13,287 bases of DNA from Chloroflexi bacterium UBA4733 (GTDB lineage Bacteria > Chloroflexota > UBA4733), in assembly GCA_002404055.1 (NCBI GenBank), contig DHIZ01000267.1, forward strand, positions 1 to 13,287, in the 5' to 3' direction. This document shows positions 1 to 7,534 of the stretch, in pieces; within the stretch, counting starts at the first letter, position 1, and every line of letters begins with the position of its first letter. The translations under genes were made by a program, and so were the position numbers. The notes under the pieces were generated by a model. The model made no database searches. It saw only the letters and a list, made by a program, of their open reading frames with translations, and was not told the origin of the DNA.

Positions 1-875
1 GTGGGGCACCCACCTTTTTCCCCGTCCCCTGGCCGCCCCCCCGGTGGCCTCCGACCCCTGGCCCCCGGCCCCTGACCCCTGACCCCTGGAAGGGTCTTGT
101 CGCTGAGGCGGCGCAGGCCATTCGGGATGGCCAGATGGAAAAAGTGGTATTGGCGCGGCAGGTTCGCTTGCCGGCTGAGACGATCGTCGATGCGCCAACA
201 GCGCTGGCCCGGTTGCGCGAGGGGACGAGCAACGGGCTGATATTTGCTGTGGCCTCGGGCAGCCGCTGCTTCCTGGGTGCGACGCCGGAGCGACTGGTAC
301 GATTGCAGGCGGGTCAGGTCAGTACTGCAGCCCTGGCCGGCTCGCGGCGGCGTGGCGCCACGGCGCTAGATGACGCTGCCCTGGAGCAAGAACTGCTGCG
401 CAGTAGCAAGGACCGCTGGGAACACGCCATCGTCGTTCGGGAACTGACGGACGGCCTGCGCGCGGCGGGCGTGGACCTGTCGCCGACGCCGCGCAGCGTG
501 GTGATGAAGCTTGGCAGCGTGCAGCACCTCTACACGCCGCTCAGCGGGTGCGTCGACGCCGACCGCACGATACTGGATTTGTTGGCGCGGCTGCATCCGT
601 CGCCAGCCGTCGGAGGCTACCCGCGCGGCGAGGCGCTGGCCTGGATTCGCCAGCGTGAGGGTCTGGATCGCGGTTGGTACGCCGGTCCCGTAGGCTGGCT
701 GGACGCGCAGGGCAATGGCGACTTTGCCGTCGGCATCCGGTCCGCGCTGCTTGATCGCTATGGAGCGTTGCTGTTTGCCGGTTGCGGCATCATGGGCGAT
801 TCGCGGCCGGAAGAAGAGTACGCCGAGTCCGAACTCAAGCTGCGCCCCATGCAGTCAGCGTTGCTGAGACGCTGA
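1..875 (+). CDS. menF: Isochorismate synthase MenF, 5'-truncated by window edge
   Basis: Converts chorismate to isochorismate, the first committed step of menaquinone synthesis, in the cytoplasm. The frame is open from base 3, so the true start lies upstream. An ATG at 135 exists, but the conserved stretch AIRDGQMEKVVLAR straddles it, so it is not the start. Visible chorismate-binding family signatures include KVVLAR (with the family's catalytic lysine), FLGATPERL, SSKDRWEHAIVVREL, LHPSPAVGGYPRGEA, RGWYAGPVGW, DFAVGIRSALL and GCGIMGDSRPEEEYAESELK. GYPR and RGWYAGPVGW fit isochorismate synthase better than anthranilate or aminodeoxychorismate synthase. The usual AGT-x-x-RG is AGSRRRG here. Bases 3-89 are translated as a Pro-rich segment from a repeat array just before the conserved Trp of the C-terminal domain. 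The stop lies two bases before the menD GTG, so the genes are probably translationally coupled. Confidence 0.95.
   Translation, partial: GAPTFFPVPWPPPRWPPTPGPRPLTPDPWKGLVAEAAQAIRDGQMEKVVLARQVRLPAETIVDAPTALARLREGTSNGLIFAVASGSRCFLGATPERLVRLQAGQVSTAALAGSRRRGATALDDAALEQELLRSSKDRWEHAIVVRELTDGLRAAGVDLSPTPRSVVMKLGSVQHLYTPLSGCVDADRTILDLLARLHPSPAVGGYPRGEALAWIRQREGLDRGWYAGPVGWLDAQGNGDFAVGIRSALLDRYGALLFAGCGIMGDSRPEEEYAESELKLRPMQSALLRR
54..88. repeat. C-rich heptamer tandem array inside menF
   Basis: Five consecutive 7-bp units are read directly: ACCCCTG, GCCCCCG, GCCCCTG, ACCCCTG, ACCCCTG. More degenerate C-rich sequence extends left to about base 20. The menF frame runs through it and gives a proline-rich linker (TPGPRPLTPDPW). 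It sits just before the core chorismate-binding domain. It could be a slippage-prone tract or a dispersed genomic repeat tolerated in a flexible linker. Confidence 0.8.
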
Positions 876-877
876 AC

Positions 878-3634
878 GTGGAGGCAGTCAGCGACCTCTA
901 CCGCTGTGTGGATGCGTTTGCCGGCGCGCTGCACCGACTCGGTCTGCGCCACGTCTGCCTCTGCCCCGGCTCGCGCTCAACGCCGCTGGCGCTGGCCTTC
1001 GCTCGCCATGGCGGTTTCCAACTGTGGGTCCACCTGGATGAGCGCTCTGCCGGTTACTTTGCCCTGGGTATAGCAAAGGCAGCGCGGCAGCCCGTGGCCC
1101 TGCTCTGCACCTCAGGCACTGCAGCGGCCAACTTTACCCCGGCGGTGGTCGAAGCCTTCTACGGTCAGGCGCCGCTGCTCGTCTGTACCGCCGACCGCCC
1201 GCCGGAGTTGCACCACGTTGGCGCGAACCAGACGGTGGAACAGCACGGTATATACGGGCAGCATAGCCGCCTCACCGTTGACATGCCCGTGCCGGACGCG
1301 GAGCCGGCGACACAGCGCTACTTTGCGTTGATGGCCTCCAGAGCGCTGAGCGCCTGCCTCGGCTCGCCGAATGGCCCCGTACACCTGAATTTCCCCTTCC
1401 GCGAGCCGTTGGTTCCCAATGGTCCCCTGCCCGACGTACAACGAGATGCGAACGATGTATCTCCCGGTCTCGATGCCCTGCTGATGCCTTCCGTCCGCCA
1501 ACCGGCGCTGCCTCAGTCAGCGGCGGTTGCCGAGCTCATTCGCCGGGCTCAGCGGGGCTTGATCGTCTGTGGCGGGCAGAACGATCCGGTCTTTCCGGCA
1601 GCGGTTATGCAACTGGCAGCCAAAATAGGGTTCCCGGTACTGGCTGACCCGCTGTCCGGCGTTCGCTGCGGTTCGCACCACGGTCCCCTGGTGCTCGATA
1701 GCTACGATGCACTGTTACACGCTGCGGCATCTGGCGCGCGAGTTGACCCTGACCTGGTGTTGCGTTTCGGCGCCGCACCGACCTCCAAGACGTTGCTGCA
1801 GTTCCTCGAATGCAATGCCGAATGTCCACAGGTACTCGTGACGGACGCCGGTTGGACCGATCCGGCGCTGGTGGCTGGAGCACTGTTGGACGCCAATGCC
1901 CGTTCCTGTTGCTGGGCCTTGATCGCCGCGCTCGGCAGTCACACGCCGCCGGCCGGCGCGGCAGAGTGGGCGGGGGAGTGGCGGCACATGGACGCTACAG
2001 CGCGCGCCGCGCTCAAAGCGGGCGTCGAGGCCATTGTGGAGCCGTTTGAAGGGCGGGTCTTGCTGGAGCTGGCCGACCTGTTGCCGGAAGACGCGGTCCT
2101 GGTCGTCGGCAATAGCATGCCGGTGCGTGATCTGGACACTTTCTTCCCCGGCAGCAAGCGTGCTGTGCGCTTTCTGGCAAACCGAGGGGCGAGCGGCATC
2201 GACGGCGTGGTGTCCACGGCGCTCGGCGCGGCAGCCGTTAACGCGGGGCCAACCGTGCTGGTGATCGGTGACATCTCCTTCTACCACGACATGAATGGCC
2301 TCCTGGCAGCGCGCCGCTACGGGCTGGACCTGATCATCGTGCTGGTCAACAACGACGGCGGAGGGATCTTCTCGTTCCTGCCCCAGGCAAACCAGCCTGA
2401 GCACTTCGAGCACCTATTCGGGACGCCGCACGGTCTCGACTTCGCACCTGCCGCCGCCATGTACGGCGGCAACTTCACGCGAGCGGCAACCTGGCCTATC
2501 TTTGCTGACGCCGTGCGGGCCGGGCTGGCCGACGGTGGCTTGCACATCGTCGAAGTGCGCACCGAGCGGCCAACAAACGTGACGCTGCACCGGGCTCTGT
2601 GGGCCCAGGTGGCGGAGGCGCGGGACCTCACCCCCGGCCCCTCTCCTGGACGGAGAGGGGAGAGGGATACGACGCAGCCGCGTGTTCCTCTGCTCTCCGC
2701 CCAGCAGGGGTGGAACGGCAGTATCCAAGCGCACTCCCCTTTCGTCCCCCCTCTCCGTCCAGGAGAGGGGCCGGGGGTGAGGTCCCGCTACGAAATCGAT
2801 GGCCTTGGCGTTCATATCGAGCGTTGGGGGACCGGCAGACCCCTGGTGGCGCTGCATGGCTTCACCGGCTGCGCCACCACATGGCGCGACTGCCTCGCCG
2901 GCCCTGGGTTAGCGATGGAAACATTTGTCGTCGACCTCGTCGGCCACGGCCAGACCGACAGCCCTGCTGCCTTAGCCCACTACCGCATGGGTGCAGTGGT
3001 CGCGGACCTGGCTGCGTTGTTGGATCAGCTTGGACTGGAACGCGTGGCCCTGCTCGGCTACTCGATGGGCGGGCGGGTTGCGCTGCAGTTCGCGGTGGCC
3101 TATCCCGAGCGCGTCTCGACACTGCTGTTGGAGAGCGCTTCGCCCGGCATTGCCGACCACGTAGAGCGAGCAGCGCGCTGCCGGAGCGATGAGGCCCTGG
3201 CGGAGCGGATCGAGCGCGACGGCGTGCCGGCCTTTGTGGCAGAATGGGAGGCGTTGCCGCTCTTCCAATCGCAGGCGCGGCTGGCCCCGGCGGCATGGGC
3301 AGCCCAGCGTACACAACGGCTGCGCAACAATGCGTGCGGGCTGGCGAACAGTCTGCGCGGTATGGGCGCCGGGGCGCAGGAACCGATCTGGCAGGCGCTG
3401 TCGGGCCTCAAAATGCCCGTGCTTTTGATAGTCGGGGTGGAGGACGAGAAGTACGTGACGCTGGCACGGGCGATAGCCGGACGACTGCAAAACGCTCGAA
3501 CGGTCGTGGTCCCGGAGGCCGGGCACACGGTTCACCTGGAACAGCCGGCGGTGTTCAGCGATGCTGTGCGACAATTTGTGCTGAGTGCCGAGGACGCAAT
3601 GGCCCGGCAAGGAAGGGAAGACACATGGCGGTGA
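878..3634 (+). CDS. menD-menH: MenD-MenH fusion: SEPHCHC synthase plus SHCHC synthase
   Basis: A single frame of 918 residues from GTG 878, chosen because it abuts the menF stop and gives a normal MenD N-terminus. Residues 1 to about 581 are MenD, a ThDP enzyme that joins isochorismate and 2-oxoglutarate. Evidence is PGSRSTP at 30-36, the catalytic Glu55 in [20 protein letters not shown], the ThDP/metal motif [11 protein letters not shown] at 464-474 and [13 protein letters not shown] from 491. Residues about 638-918 are MenH, an alpha/beta hydrolase that eliminates pyruvate to form SHCHC. Evidence is LVALHGFTG, nucleophile elbow GYSMGG (Ser729), GVEDEK (Asp856) and AGHTVH (His883). Both halves have normal length and complete catalytic residues. 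The linker, residues about 581-637, is encoded by a 169-bp palindromic element. Whether the product stays fused or is cleaved cannot be told. MenD/MenH fusions are known elsewhere, for example plant PHYLLO. Confidence 0.93.
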   Translation: MEAVSDLYRCVDAFAGALHRLGLRHVCLCPGSRSTPLALAFARHGGFQLWVHLDERSAGYFALGIAKAARQPVALLCTSGTAAANFTPAVVEAFYGQAPLLVCTADRPPELHHVGANQTVEQHGIYGQHSRLTVDMPVPDAEPATQRYFALMASRALSACLGSPNGPVHLNFPFREPLVPNGPLPDVQRDANDVSPGLDALLMPSVRQPALPQSAAVAELIRRAQRGLIVCGGQNDPVFPAAVMQLAAKIGFPVLADPLSGVRCGSHHGPLVLDSYDALLHAAASGARVDPDLVLRFGAAPTSKTLLQFLECNAECPQVLVTDAGWTDPALVAGALLDANARSCCWALIAALGSHTPPAGAAEWAGEWRHMDATARAALKAGVEAIVEPFEGRVLLELADLLPEDAVLVVGNSMPVRDLDTFFPGSKRAVRFLANRGASGIDGVVSTALGAAAVNAGPTVLVIGDISFYHDMNGLLAARRYGLDLIIVLVNNDGGGIFSFLPQANQPEHFEHLFGTPHGLDFAPAAAMYGGNFTRAATWPIFADAVRAGLADGGLHIVEVRTERPTNVTLHRALWAQVAEARDLTPGPSPGRRGERDTTQPRVPLLSAQQGWNGSIQAHSPFVPPLRPGEGPGVRSRYEIDGLGVHIERWGTGRPLVALHGFTGCATTWRDCLAGPGLAMETFVVDLVGHGQTDSPAALAHYRMGAVVADLAALLDQLGLERVALLGYSMGGRVALQFAVAYPERVSTLLLESASPGIADHVERAARCRSDEALAERIERDGVPAFVAEWEALPLFQSQARLAPAAWAAQRTQRLRNNACGLANSLRGMGAGAQEPIWQALSGLKMPVLLIVGVEDEKYVTLARAIAGRLQNARTVVVPEAGHTVHLEQPAVFSDAVRQFVLSAEDAMARQGREDTWR
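2620..2788. repeat. Palindromic element (41-bp perfect inverted arms) in the menD-menH linker
   Basis: The left arm, 2620-2660, is the exact reverse complement of 2748-2788, with 87 bp between them. Each arm has its own smaller palindrome, CCCCTCTCC and GGAGAGGGG around a 5-nt loop, so the whole can fold as nested hairpins. There is no transposase. The element has no stop codon in the menDH frame or in the next forward frame. The third forward frame meets TGA at 2778-2780. It looks like a non-autonomous, dispersed palindromic repeat inserted at the gene boundary. From memory, similar CCTCACCCCCGGCCCCTC units are scattered in many high-GC genomes, but this was not searched. Confidence 0.9.
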
Positions 3635-4443
3635 GTTGGCAGCGCGGCGCCGAGTATGAGGACATCCTTTACGACACGGCGGAGGGGATCGCCAAAGTCA
3701 CTATTAACCGACCGGAGGTGCGCAATGCCTTCCGCCCACTGACCGTGTCGGAGATGGCCGATGCCTTCGCCCGCGCCGGAGACGATCCGGCCATCGGCGT
3801 CGTCATCCTGACCGGCGCCGGTGAGAAGGCCTTTTGCAGCGGCGGCGACCAGAAAGTCCGGGGGCACGGCGGCTATGTTGACGGCGCCGGCGTGCCACGC
3901 CTGAATGTCCTGGAGTTGCAGCGCCAGATTCGCTTACTGCCAAAACCGGTAATCGCCATGGTGGCCGGCTACGCCATCGGCGGCGGCCAAGTCTTGCATC
4001 TGGTCTGCGATCTCACCATTGCCGCCGACAATGCAGTCTTTGGGCAGACCGGCCCCAAGGTCGGTAGCTTCGACGCCGGCTATGGCGCCTCCTACCTGGC
4101 GCGCGTGGTGGGGCACAAGAAGGCGCGGGAGATCTGGTACCTCTGCCGTCAATACTCGGCACAGCAGGCGCTGGACATGGGCCTGGTCAACGCTGTCGTT
4201 CCGCTGGCGCAGTTGGAAGAAGAGACAGTGCAATGGTGCCGGGAAATCCTGGAGAAGAGTCCGATCGCCCTGCGCTTCCTCAAGGCCGCCTTCAACGCCG
4301 ACACTGATGGTTTGGCCGGCTTGCAGCAACTGGCCGGTGACGCCACGATGCTGTACTACCTCACAGACGAGGCCAAAGAAGGGCGCGACGCCTTCGTGGA
4401 GAAGCGCAAGCCCGACTTCAGTCGCTTCCCGCGACTGCCGTAG
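3625..4443 (+). CDS. menB: 1,4-dihydroxy-2-naphthoyl-CoA synthase MenB
   Basis: Cyclises o-succinylbenzoyl-CoA to DHNA-CoA. The protein has 272 residues, normal for the family. The start ATG 3625 overlaps the end of menDH by 10 bp and follows a good ribosome site (GGAAGGGAAG, 3611-3620). Crotonase-fold signatures are [10 protein letters not shown] at 71-80, [11 protein letters not shown] at 115-125 (oxyanion hole), [17 protein letters not shown] (Asp150 matches the catalytic Asp of SFDGGWG in E. coli) and the family-typical C-terminal tail KPDFSRFPR. Family knowledge links Gln-Thr-Gly (141-143) to bicarbonate-dependent type I enzymes, whereas type II enzymes carry Asp at the Gly position. By this inference it is type I, although Tyr replaces the E. 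coli Trp184. The MenB signature separates it from ordinary enoyl-CoA hydratases. Confidence 0.96.
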   Translation: MAVSWQRGAEYEDILYDTAEGIAKVTINRPEVRNAFRPLTVSEMADAFARAGDDPAIGVVILTGAGEKAFCSGGDQKVRGHGGYVDGAGVPRLNVLELQRQIRLLPKPVIAMVAGYAIGGGQVLHLVCDLTIAADNAVFGQTGPKVGSFDAGYGASYLARVVGHKKAREIWYLCRQYSAQQALDMGLVNAVVPLAQLEEETVQWCREILEKSPIALRFLKAAFNADTDGLAGLQQLAGDATMLYYLTDEAKEGRDAFVEKRKPDFSRFPRLP

Positions 4444-4451
4444 CGCTGCAC

Positions 4452-5351
4452 ATGCGACCATCGGTTTCTCGGTCCTCGCTGCTGCGCACCTGGCTGGTCG
4501 CTGCCCGTCTGCCAACGCTCTCCGCTGCCGTGGTGCCCGTGCTGGTGGGGACGGCCGTGGTACACCTCAGGCATCCCTTCCATCCGCTGCCATTCGTGCT
4601 GGCGCTGGTGGCGGCGGTGCTGATCCAGATGGGCACCAACTTCGTCAACGACTACTACGACTTTCGCAAAGGCGCCGACACCGGGAAGCGCCTGGGACCG
4701 GTGCGGGGCCTGCAAAGTGGCGTCATCACGCTCGCCCAGATGCGCAACGCAATCGTGCTCACCTTCGGCGCCGCGCTGCTGATCGGCGTGTATCTCGTGG
4801 CGACGCACGGCCTGCCAATCCTCTTGATCGGCGTCGCCTCCATCCTGGCCGGCATCGCCTACACGGCCGGACCCTGGCCCCTCGCCTATCTCGGGCTGGG
4901 CGACCTCTTCGTGTTCCTCTTCTTCGGCGTGGTTGGCGTCGTCGGCTCAGCTTTCTTGCAGACTGATGCGTTCAGCGTCGGCGCAGTTGCCGCATCGGTG
5001 CCGGTCGGACTGCTGGCGACGGCGATCCTGGTGGTGAACAACCTCCGCGACGCCGACACCGACCGCGCAGCGCGCAAGTTCACGCTGGCGGTGTTACTGG
5101 GCCGCGACTTCGTCAAGGTGGAGTTTGTGGTCTGCCTGATCGTCGCCTATCTGGCGCCGCTGGCGATGCACTGGCGTGGCGCCTTGCCCACGGCGATCTG
5201 GTGGCTGCCCTGGCTCACCCTGCCGCTGGCAGTACCGCTGATCCGCGCCGTACTGACCAGCCAGGACGGACCACGCCTGAATCAGGCCCTCCGCGAGGCG
5301 GGCCAGTTGCACTTACTCTTCGGCGTCCTGTTCGCTGGTAGCTTCCTCTGA
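4452..5351 (+). CDS. menA: 1,4-dihydroxy-2-naphthoate prenyltransferase MenA
   Basis: Membrane enzyme of the UbiA superfamily that attaches a polyprenyl chain to DHNA and yields demethylmenaquinone. The product is 299 residues, mostly hydrophobic with about eight or nine predicted membrane spans. The first Asp-rich motif is NDYYDFRKGAD (66-76), followed by GPVRGLQSG. The second is NNLRDADTDRAARKFTLAVL (from 196), which is diagnostic for MenA within UbiA. ATG 4452 lies 8 bp after the menB stop, without a clear Shine-Dalgarno, so translation probably depends on coupling within the men operon. It is the last gene of the operon. The next gene is convergent and no obvious terminator hairpin lies in the 33-bp gap. 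Confidence 0.95.
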   Translation: MRPSVSRSSLLRTWLVAARLPTLSAAVVPVLVGTAVVHLRHPFHPLPFVLALVAAVLIQMGTNFVNDYYDFRKGADTGKRLGPVRGLQSGVITLAQMRNAIVLTFGAALLIGVYLVATHGLPILLIGVASILAGIAYTAGPWPLAYLGLGDLFVFLFFGVVGVVGSAFLQTDAFSVGAVAASVPVGLLATAILVVNNLRDADTDRAARKFTLAVLLGRDFVKVEFVVCLIVAYLAPLAMHWRGALPTAIWWLPWLTLPLAVPLIRAVLTSQDGPRLNQALREAGQLHLLFGVLFAGSFL

Positions 5352-5384
5352 ATCGTTGCCAGGGCGGTCGTAGGTAGAGTACAC

Positions 5385-5633
5385 TCAGGTCGGGTCTGTC
5401 GGTTCTCCCAGTGCCTCGCGCCGCCGCTGCTCGACCTCGTAGAGTCGATCCAACGCCTCAGACAATTCGGCGTTGCTGCGACCAAGGTCTTCCAGCTCGG
5501 CGACGAGGTCGGGCAGCATGCTGACCGGCAATTCCTCGGAGCGCACCTTGCTGACGAGTTCGGCAATCTCCGGCGGCAGCTTGCGTAGCTGCTGCTCCAT
5601 TTGCGCATCGTTCACCGGCGGCTCCGTCGTCAC
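5385..5633 (-). CDS. Small charged, coiled-coil-like protein of unknown function
   Basis: 82 residues from a GTG start. The alternative start, ATG at 5600, would remove 11 residues. The product is acidic and rich in Leu, Glu and Arg. Residues about 10-76 show hydrophobic spacing like amphipathic helix or coiled coil (LPPEIAELVSKV, LVAELEDLGRSNAELSEALD). It has no Cys, no signal peptide and no known domain that I recognise. It is convergent with menA and lies 83 bp downstream of the winged-helix gene on the same strand, so they may share a transcript. The coding call rests on clean codon structure and the lack of any competing gene. Function is unassigned. Confidence 0.6.
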   Translation of the reverse strand: MTTEPPVNDAQMEQQLRKLPPEIAELVSKVRSEELPVSMLPDLVAELEDLGRSNAELSEALDRLYEVEQRRREALGEPTDPT

Positions 5634-5716
5634 TGCGGCCGGACAAGAACGTGCCGGACCGTGTCGCTTGAAAGCCTAGCATACTGCCCACACTCAACGA
5701 CGGCTCGGCGCCCGGT

Positions 5717-5986
5717 TTACCTCGCTGCCTGTGCCAGTTCGCGCAGTGACAGCGCGCCTTCGGCGTAATCAGCGACGGCGGTACGGCGGTTCGGCATGAT
5801 CTCGAACTGGCCGTCACGCAGCGTCACCACGCCGCGGCGGGTGAGGCGGCTGAGGGAGCGGTTGATTCGGTCGCTATTGCGCCCCAGCGTCGTGGCGAGT
5901 GTAGCGGCATCGGCGCTGTGGTGGAGCAGCAGATAGTTGAGGAGTGGGCGCGGCCCTGCCTCCTCGGCGATCATAATCGTGGCCAT
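5717..5986 (-). CDS. Winged-helix-type DNA-binding protein
   Basis: 89 residues from ATG 5986. An upstream in-frame ATG at 5995 directly abuts the ribosome site AAAGGA (5996-6001), leaving no spacer. The second ATG lies 9 nt from it, so 5986 is the better start, and use of 5995 would add three residues. The sequence fits a compact winged helix: LLNYLLLHHSADAATLATTL (helix 1 to 2), GRNSDRINRSLSRLTRRGVV (recognition helix) and TLRDGQFEIMP (wing), then a short helix with LSLRELAQ. The pattern resembles MarR-like or replication-initiator-like small regulators, but no specific family is assigned. It is divergent from the PhyH-like gene and may regulate it or itself. Confidence 0.7.
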   Translation of the reverse strand: MATIMIAEEAGPRPLLNYLLLHHSADAATLATTLGRNSDRINRSLSRLTRRGVVTLRDGQFEIMPNRRTAVADYAEGALSLRELAQAAR

Positions 5987-6125
5987 CAGGGGCATTCCTT
6001 TCGCATGCGGCAGAGCCGCGTCGTATGAGCAACGTATTCGGCTCTAAACACACCGAAAGCGCCCGCTGCTTGGCAGGCGCAAACTTACAGACTACCATCT
6101 ACCGGCACGCCATTTGGGCGTAAAG

Positions 6126-6173
6126 CTCGTTGCTGCAGGACGCGCCGCGCCAGACAGCGATCCTTGCAACGAG
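6126..6173. promoter_or_regulatory. Inverted repeat in the divergent intergenic region upstream of the PhyH-like gene
   Basis: CTCGTTGC (6126-6133) is the exact reverse complement of GCAACGAG (6166-6173). The arms extend inward imperfectly to AGGA/TCCT. The structure ends 33 nt before the GTG start of the oxygenase gene. It could be a leader-RNA stem-loop or a spaced operator. A smaller repeat, TTCGG (6037-6041) and CCGAA (6053-6057), lies nearer the regulator gene, as does GCGGC-AGA-GCCGC (6007-6019). No convincing -35/-10 pair was found in 5996-6205. Confidence 0.4.
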
Positions 6174-6205
6174 ACTGCTACAGGTAGTACGAGGAGAGGC
6201 AGCAA

Positions 6206-6988
6206 GTGAACGACGATGAGCGCTATTTATTCGACCTCATGGGGTATCTGGTCGTTGAAGACGTCCTTTCCCAGGCTGAACTCGACGAGCTCAACGGGCT
6301 GGTTGATCGGCGCGATCCCTGGGGAGCGCAAGAGCGCGGTGATCGCGGCGGCCTCCTCGGTGAGGGCAACCTGCACGTCGGCCCCTTACACGCCTGGGAG
6401 CCGCCCTTCCGCCGGCTCATCAGTCACCCGAAGTTGCTGCCCTACCTGCTGGAGTTGATCGGACCGAAGTTCCGCTTCGACCACGGCTACGCCATCTTCA
6501 TGAAGCGCGGCGGCGTCAAGCACTCGCTGCACGGCGGCAGCACGCCCTACGATCCGGGGCAGTACTACCATTTCCGCAACGGCAGGCTGTTTAACGGCCT
6601 GATCGTGGTGTCCTACGCCCTGGGCGATGTCAACCCCGGCGATGGTGGCTTCGCCGCTGTGCCCGGCAGCCACAAGAGCAACTTACCCTGTCCGGTCCGC
6701 ATCAAGCAGTTCGAGCAACCGGGACCATGGCTGCAGCAGGTGCCCCAGAAAGCCGGTTCGGTGGTCATCTTCACCGAGGCCATGACGCACGGCACCTGGC
6801 CCTGGACGGCTGATCGCGAACGTCGTTCGCTCCTTTACAAGTTTGCCCCCGGCCACATGGCCTGGAACGGCAACTACCCCGCGACGACCGACGTGGCCGA
6901 TGCCGATTGGACGGAGGAGGAGACACGCATCCTGGAACGCCCCTCCATCGGACGACGAGCGATGGTGGTGGCGCCGCCAGAACGCTGA
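6206..6988 (+). CDS. Phytanoyl-CoA dioxygenase (PhyH)-like Fe(II)/2-oxoglutarate enzyme
   Basis: 260 residues from GTG 6206, preceded by GAGGAGAGG (6191-6199), a strong ribosome site. Family features are the N-terminal helical YLFDLMGYLVVEDVLSQAEL (9-28), a double-stranded beta-helix core, DVNPGDGGFAAVPGSHKSN (141-159), distal metal ligand His195 in TEAMTHGTWPW, and a basic residue pair at 206-207 that would bind 2-oxoglutarate. The proximal metal motif is probably H109-G110-G111 in SLHGGS. That lacks the Asp of canonical H-x-D, so the site may be halogenase-like or its carboxylate may come from elsewhere. The substrate is unknown. PhyH-like proteins act on diverse small molecules, so phytanoyl-CoA should not be assumed. 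It appears to be a single-gene unit. Confidence 0.85.
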   Translation: MNDDERYLFDLMGYLVVEDVLSQAELDELNGLVDRRDPWGAQERGDRGGLLGEGNLHVGPLHAWEPPFRRLISHPKLLPYLLELIGPKFRFDHGYAIFMKRGGVKHSLHGGSTPYDPGQYYHFRNGRLFNGLIVVSYALGDVNPGDGGFAAVPGSHKSNLPCPVRIKQFEQPGPWLQQVPQKAGSVVIFTEAMTHGTWPWTADRERRSLLYKFAPGHMAWNGNYPATTDVADADWTEEETRILERPSIGRRAMVVAPPER

Positions 6989-7021
6989 GTGTCCGGGCGG
7001 CGGAAGCGAGGATGCCGTCAT

Positions 7022-7054
7022 CGTCGGAGAAGCGCGCTAGCCCGCGCGCCGACG
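7022..7054. terminator. Possible hairpin after the PhyH-like gene
   Basis: GCGCGC (7032-7037), a 6-nt loop and GCGCGC (7044-7049) form a perfect short stem. An outer pair, CGTCG (7022-7026) and CGACG (7050-7054), extends it with a bulge. It lies 33 bp after the oxygenase stop. No T-run follows, so intrinsic termination is unproven. Confidence 0.3.
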
Positions 7055-7104
7055 TGGGTCCGGCAGGATCCGCAAAGCCGGCTTTGTCGCTTCCGACAGG
7101 CGAG

Positions 7105-7525
7105 AATGCCCATCGCCCCGGAGATGGCGAAGTGCCGGAGGGCCATCACCAGGAAGCCTTGCCACTGGACGTGCCGCCGACCCAGGCGGTCCAGCAACGC
7201 CACCGTCGCCCAGTAGCCAGGCACAGTCACTACCAGGAAGATCAGGCCGGCGATGAGAATCGTGGTGAGCAAGAAAGCATTCGGTAGCAGCGCCTTCAGG
7301 ATGAGCTGGGAAGATATCCCGTTGCCGTAGAAGGCCATATCCATGAGCGCCCAGGCGCCGGCCGTGCCGATCAAGCGGCGGAGGTACGGGGCTTGCAGCA
7401 GACCACGGCGCGGCGTCGGAAGATGGGCAACCGCCTGCGGCTGGGTGACTGTGCGGAGCGCCCACTTGACCGTGGCCGCCGTCGCGGCCACGTCATCGCT
7501 GACGCCGAGTGTGTAGCGAGGGGTC
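7105..7525 (-). pseudogene. Internal fragment of an MFS transporter (phosphate:H+ symporter-like)
   Basis: In one minus-strand frame the residues PRYTLGV are followed by a linker and two or three hydrophobic spans: LIGTAGAWALMDMAFYGNGI, then LLTTILIAGLIFLVVTVPGY and ALLDRLGRRHVQWQGFLVMA. This resembles the centre of PHS-type major facilitator proteins: the loop after span 6 (PxxPRYTL), spans 7-8 and the second-half motif DRLGRR. The first six spans, any start codon with ribosome site, and the last spans are absent. After ISGAMGI the frame continues into unrelated basic sequence. The similarity begins immediately behind the arsM stop codon, so this is probably the remnant left by a deletion. 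It is called a relic, not a functional gene. Confidence 0.7.
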
Positions 7526-7534
7526 CCCTTTTCC

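Noticed and set aside
135..137. ATG as the start of menF
   Set aside because: The conserved family segment begins before it and the frame is open upstream to the window edge, so it is an internal Met.
782..877. N-terminal extension of MenD from ATG 782
   Set aside because: It would overlap the conserved end of menF by 94 bp and adds 32 basic residues unlike MenD. GTG 878 gives a normal N-terminus with Glu55 in the expected place.
1715..2413. Minus-strand frame of 232 codons inside menD
   Set aside because: It lies wholly opposite strongly conserved MenD motifs and has no recognisable domain.
2620..2788. Intrinsic terminator between menD and menH
   Set aside because: The hairpins are strong but no T-run follows, the frame continues through, and menH, menB and menA lie downstream in the same operon.
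2620..2788. Complete insertion sequence or CRISPR array
   Set aside because: There is no transposase frame and no regularly spaced direct repeats, only a single palindromic unit.
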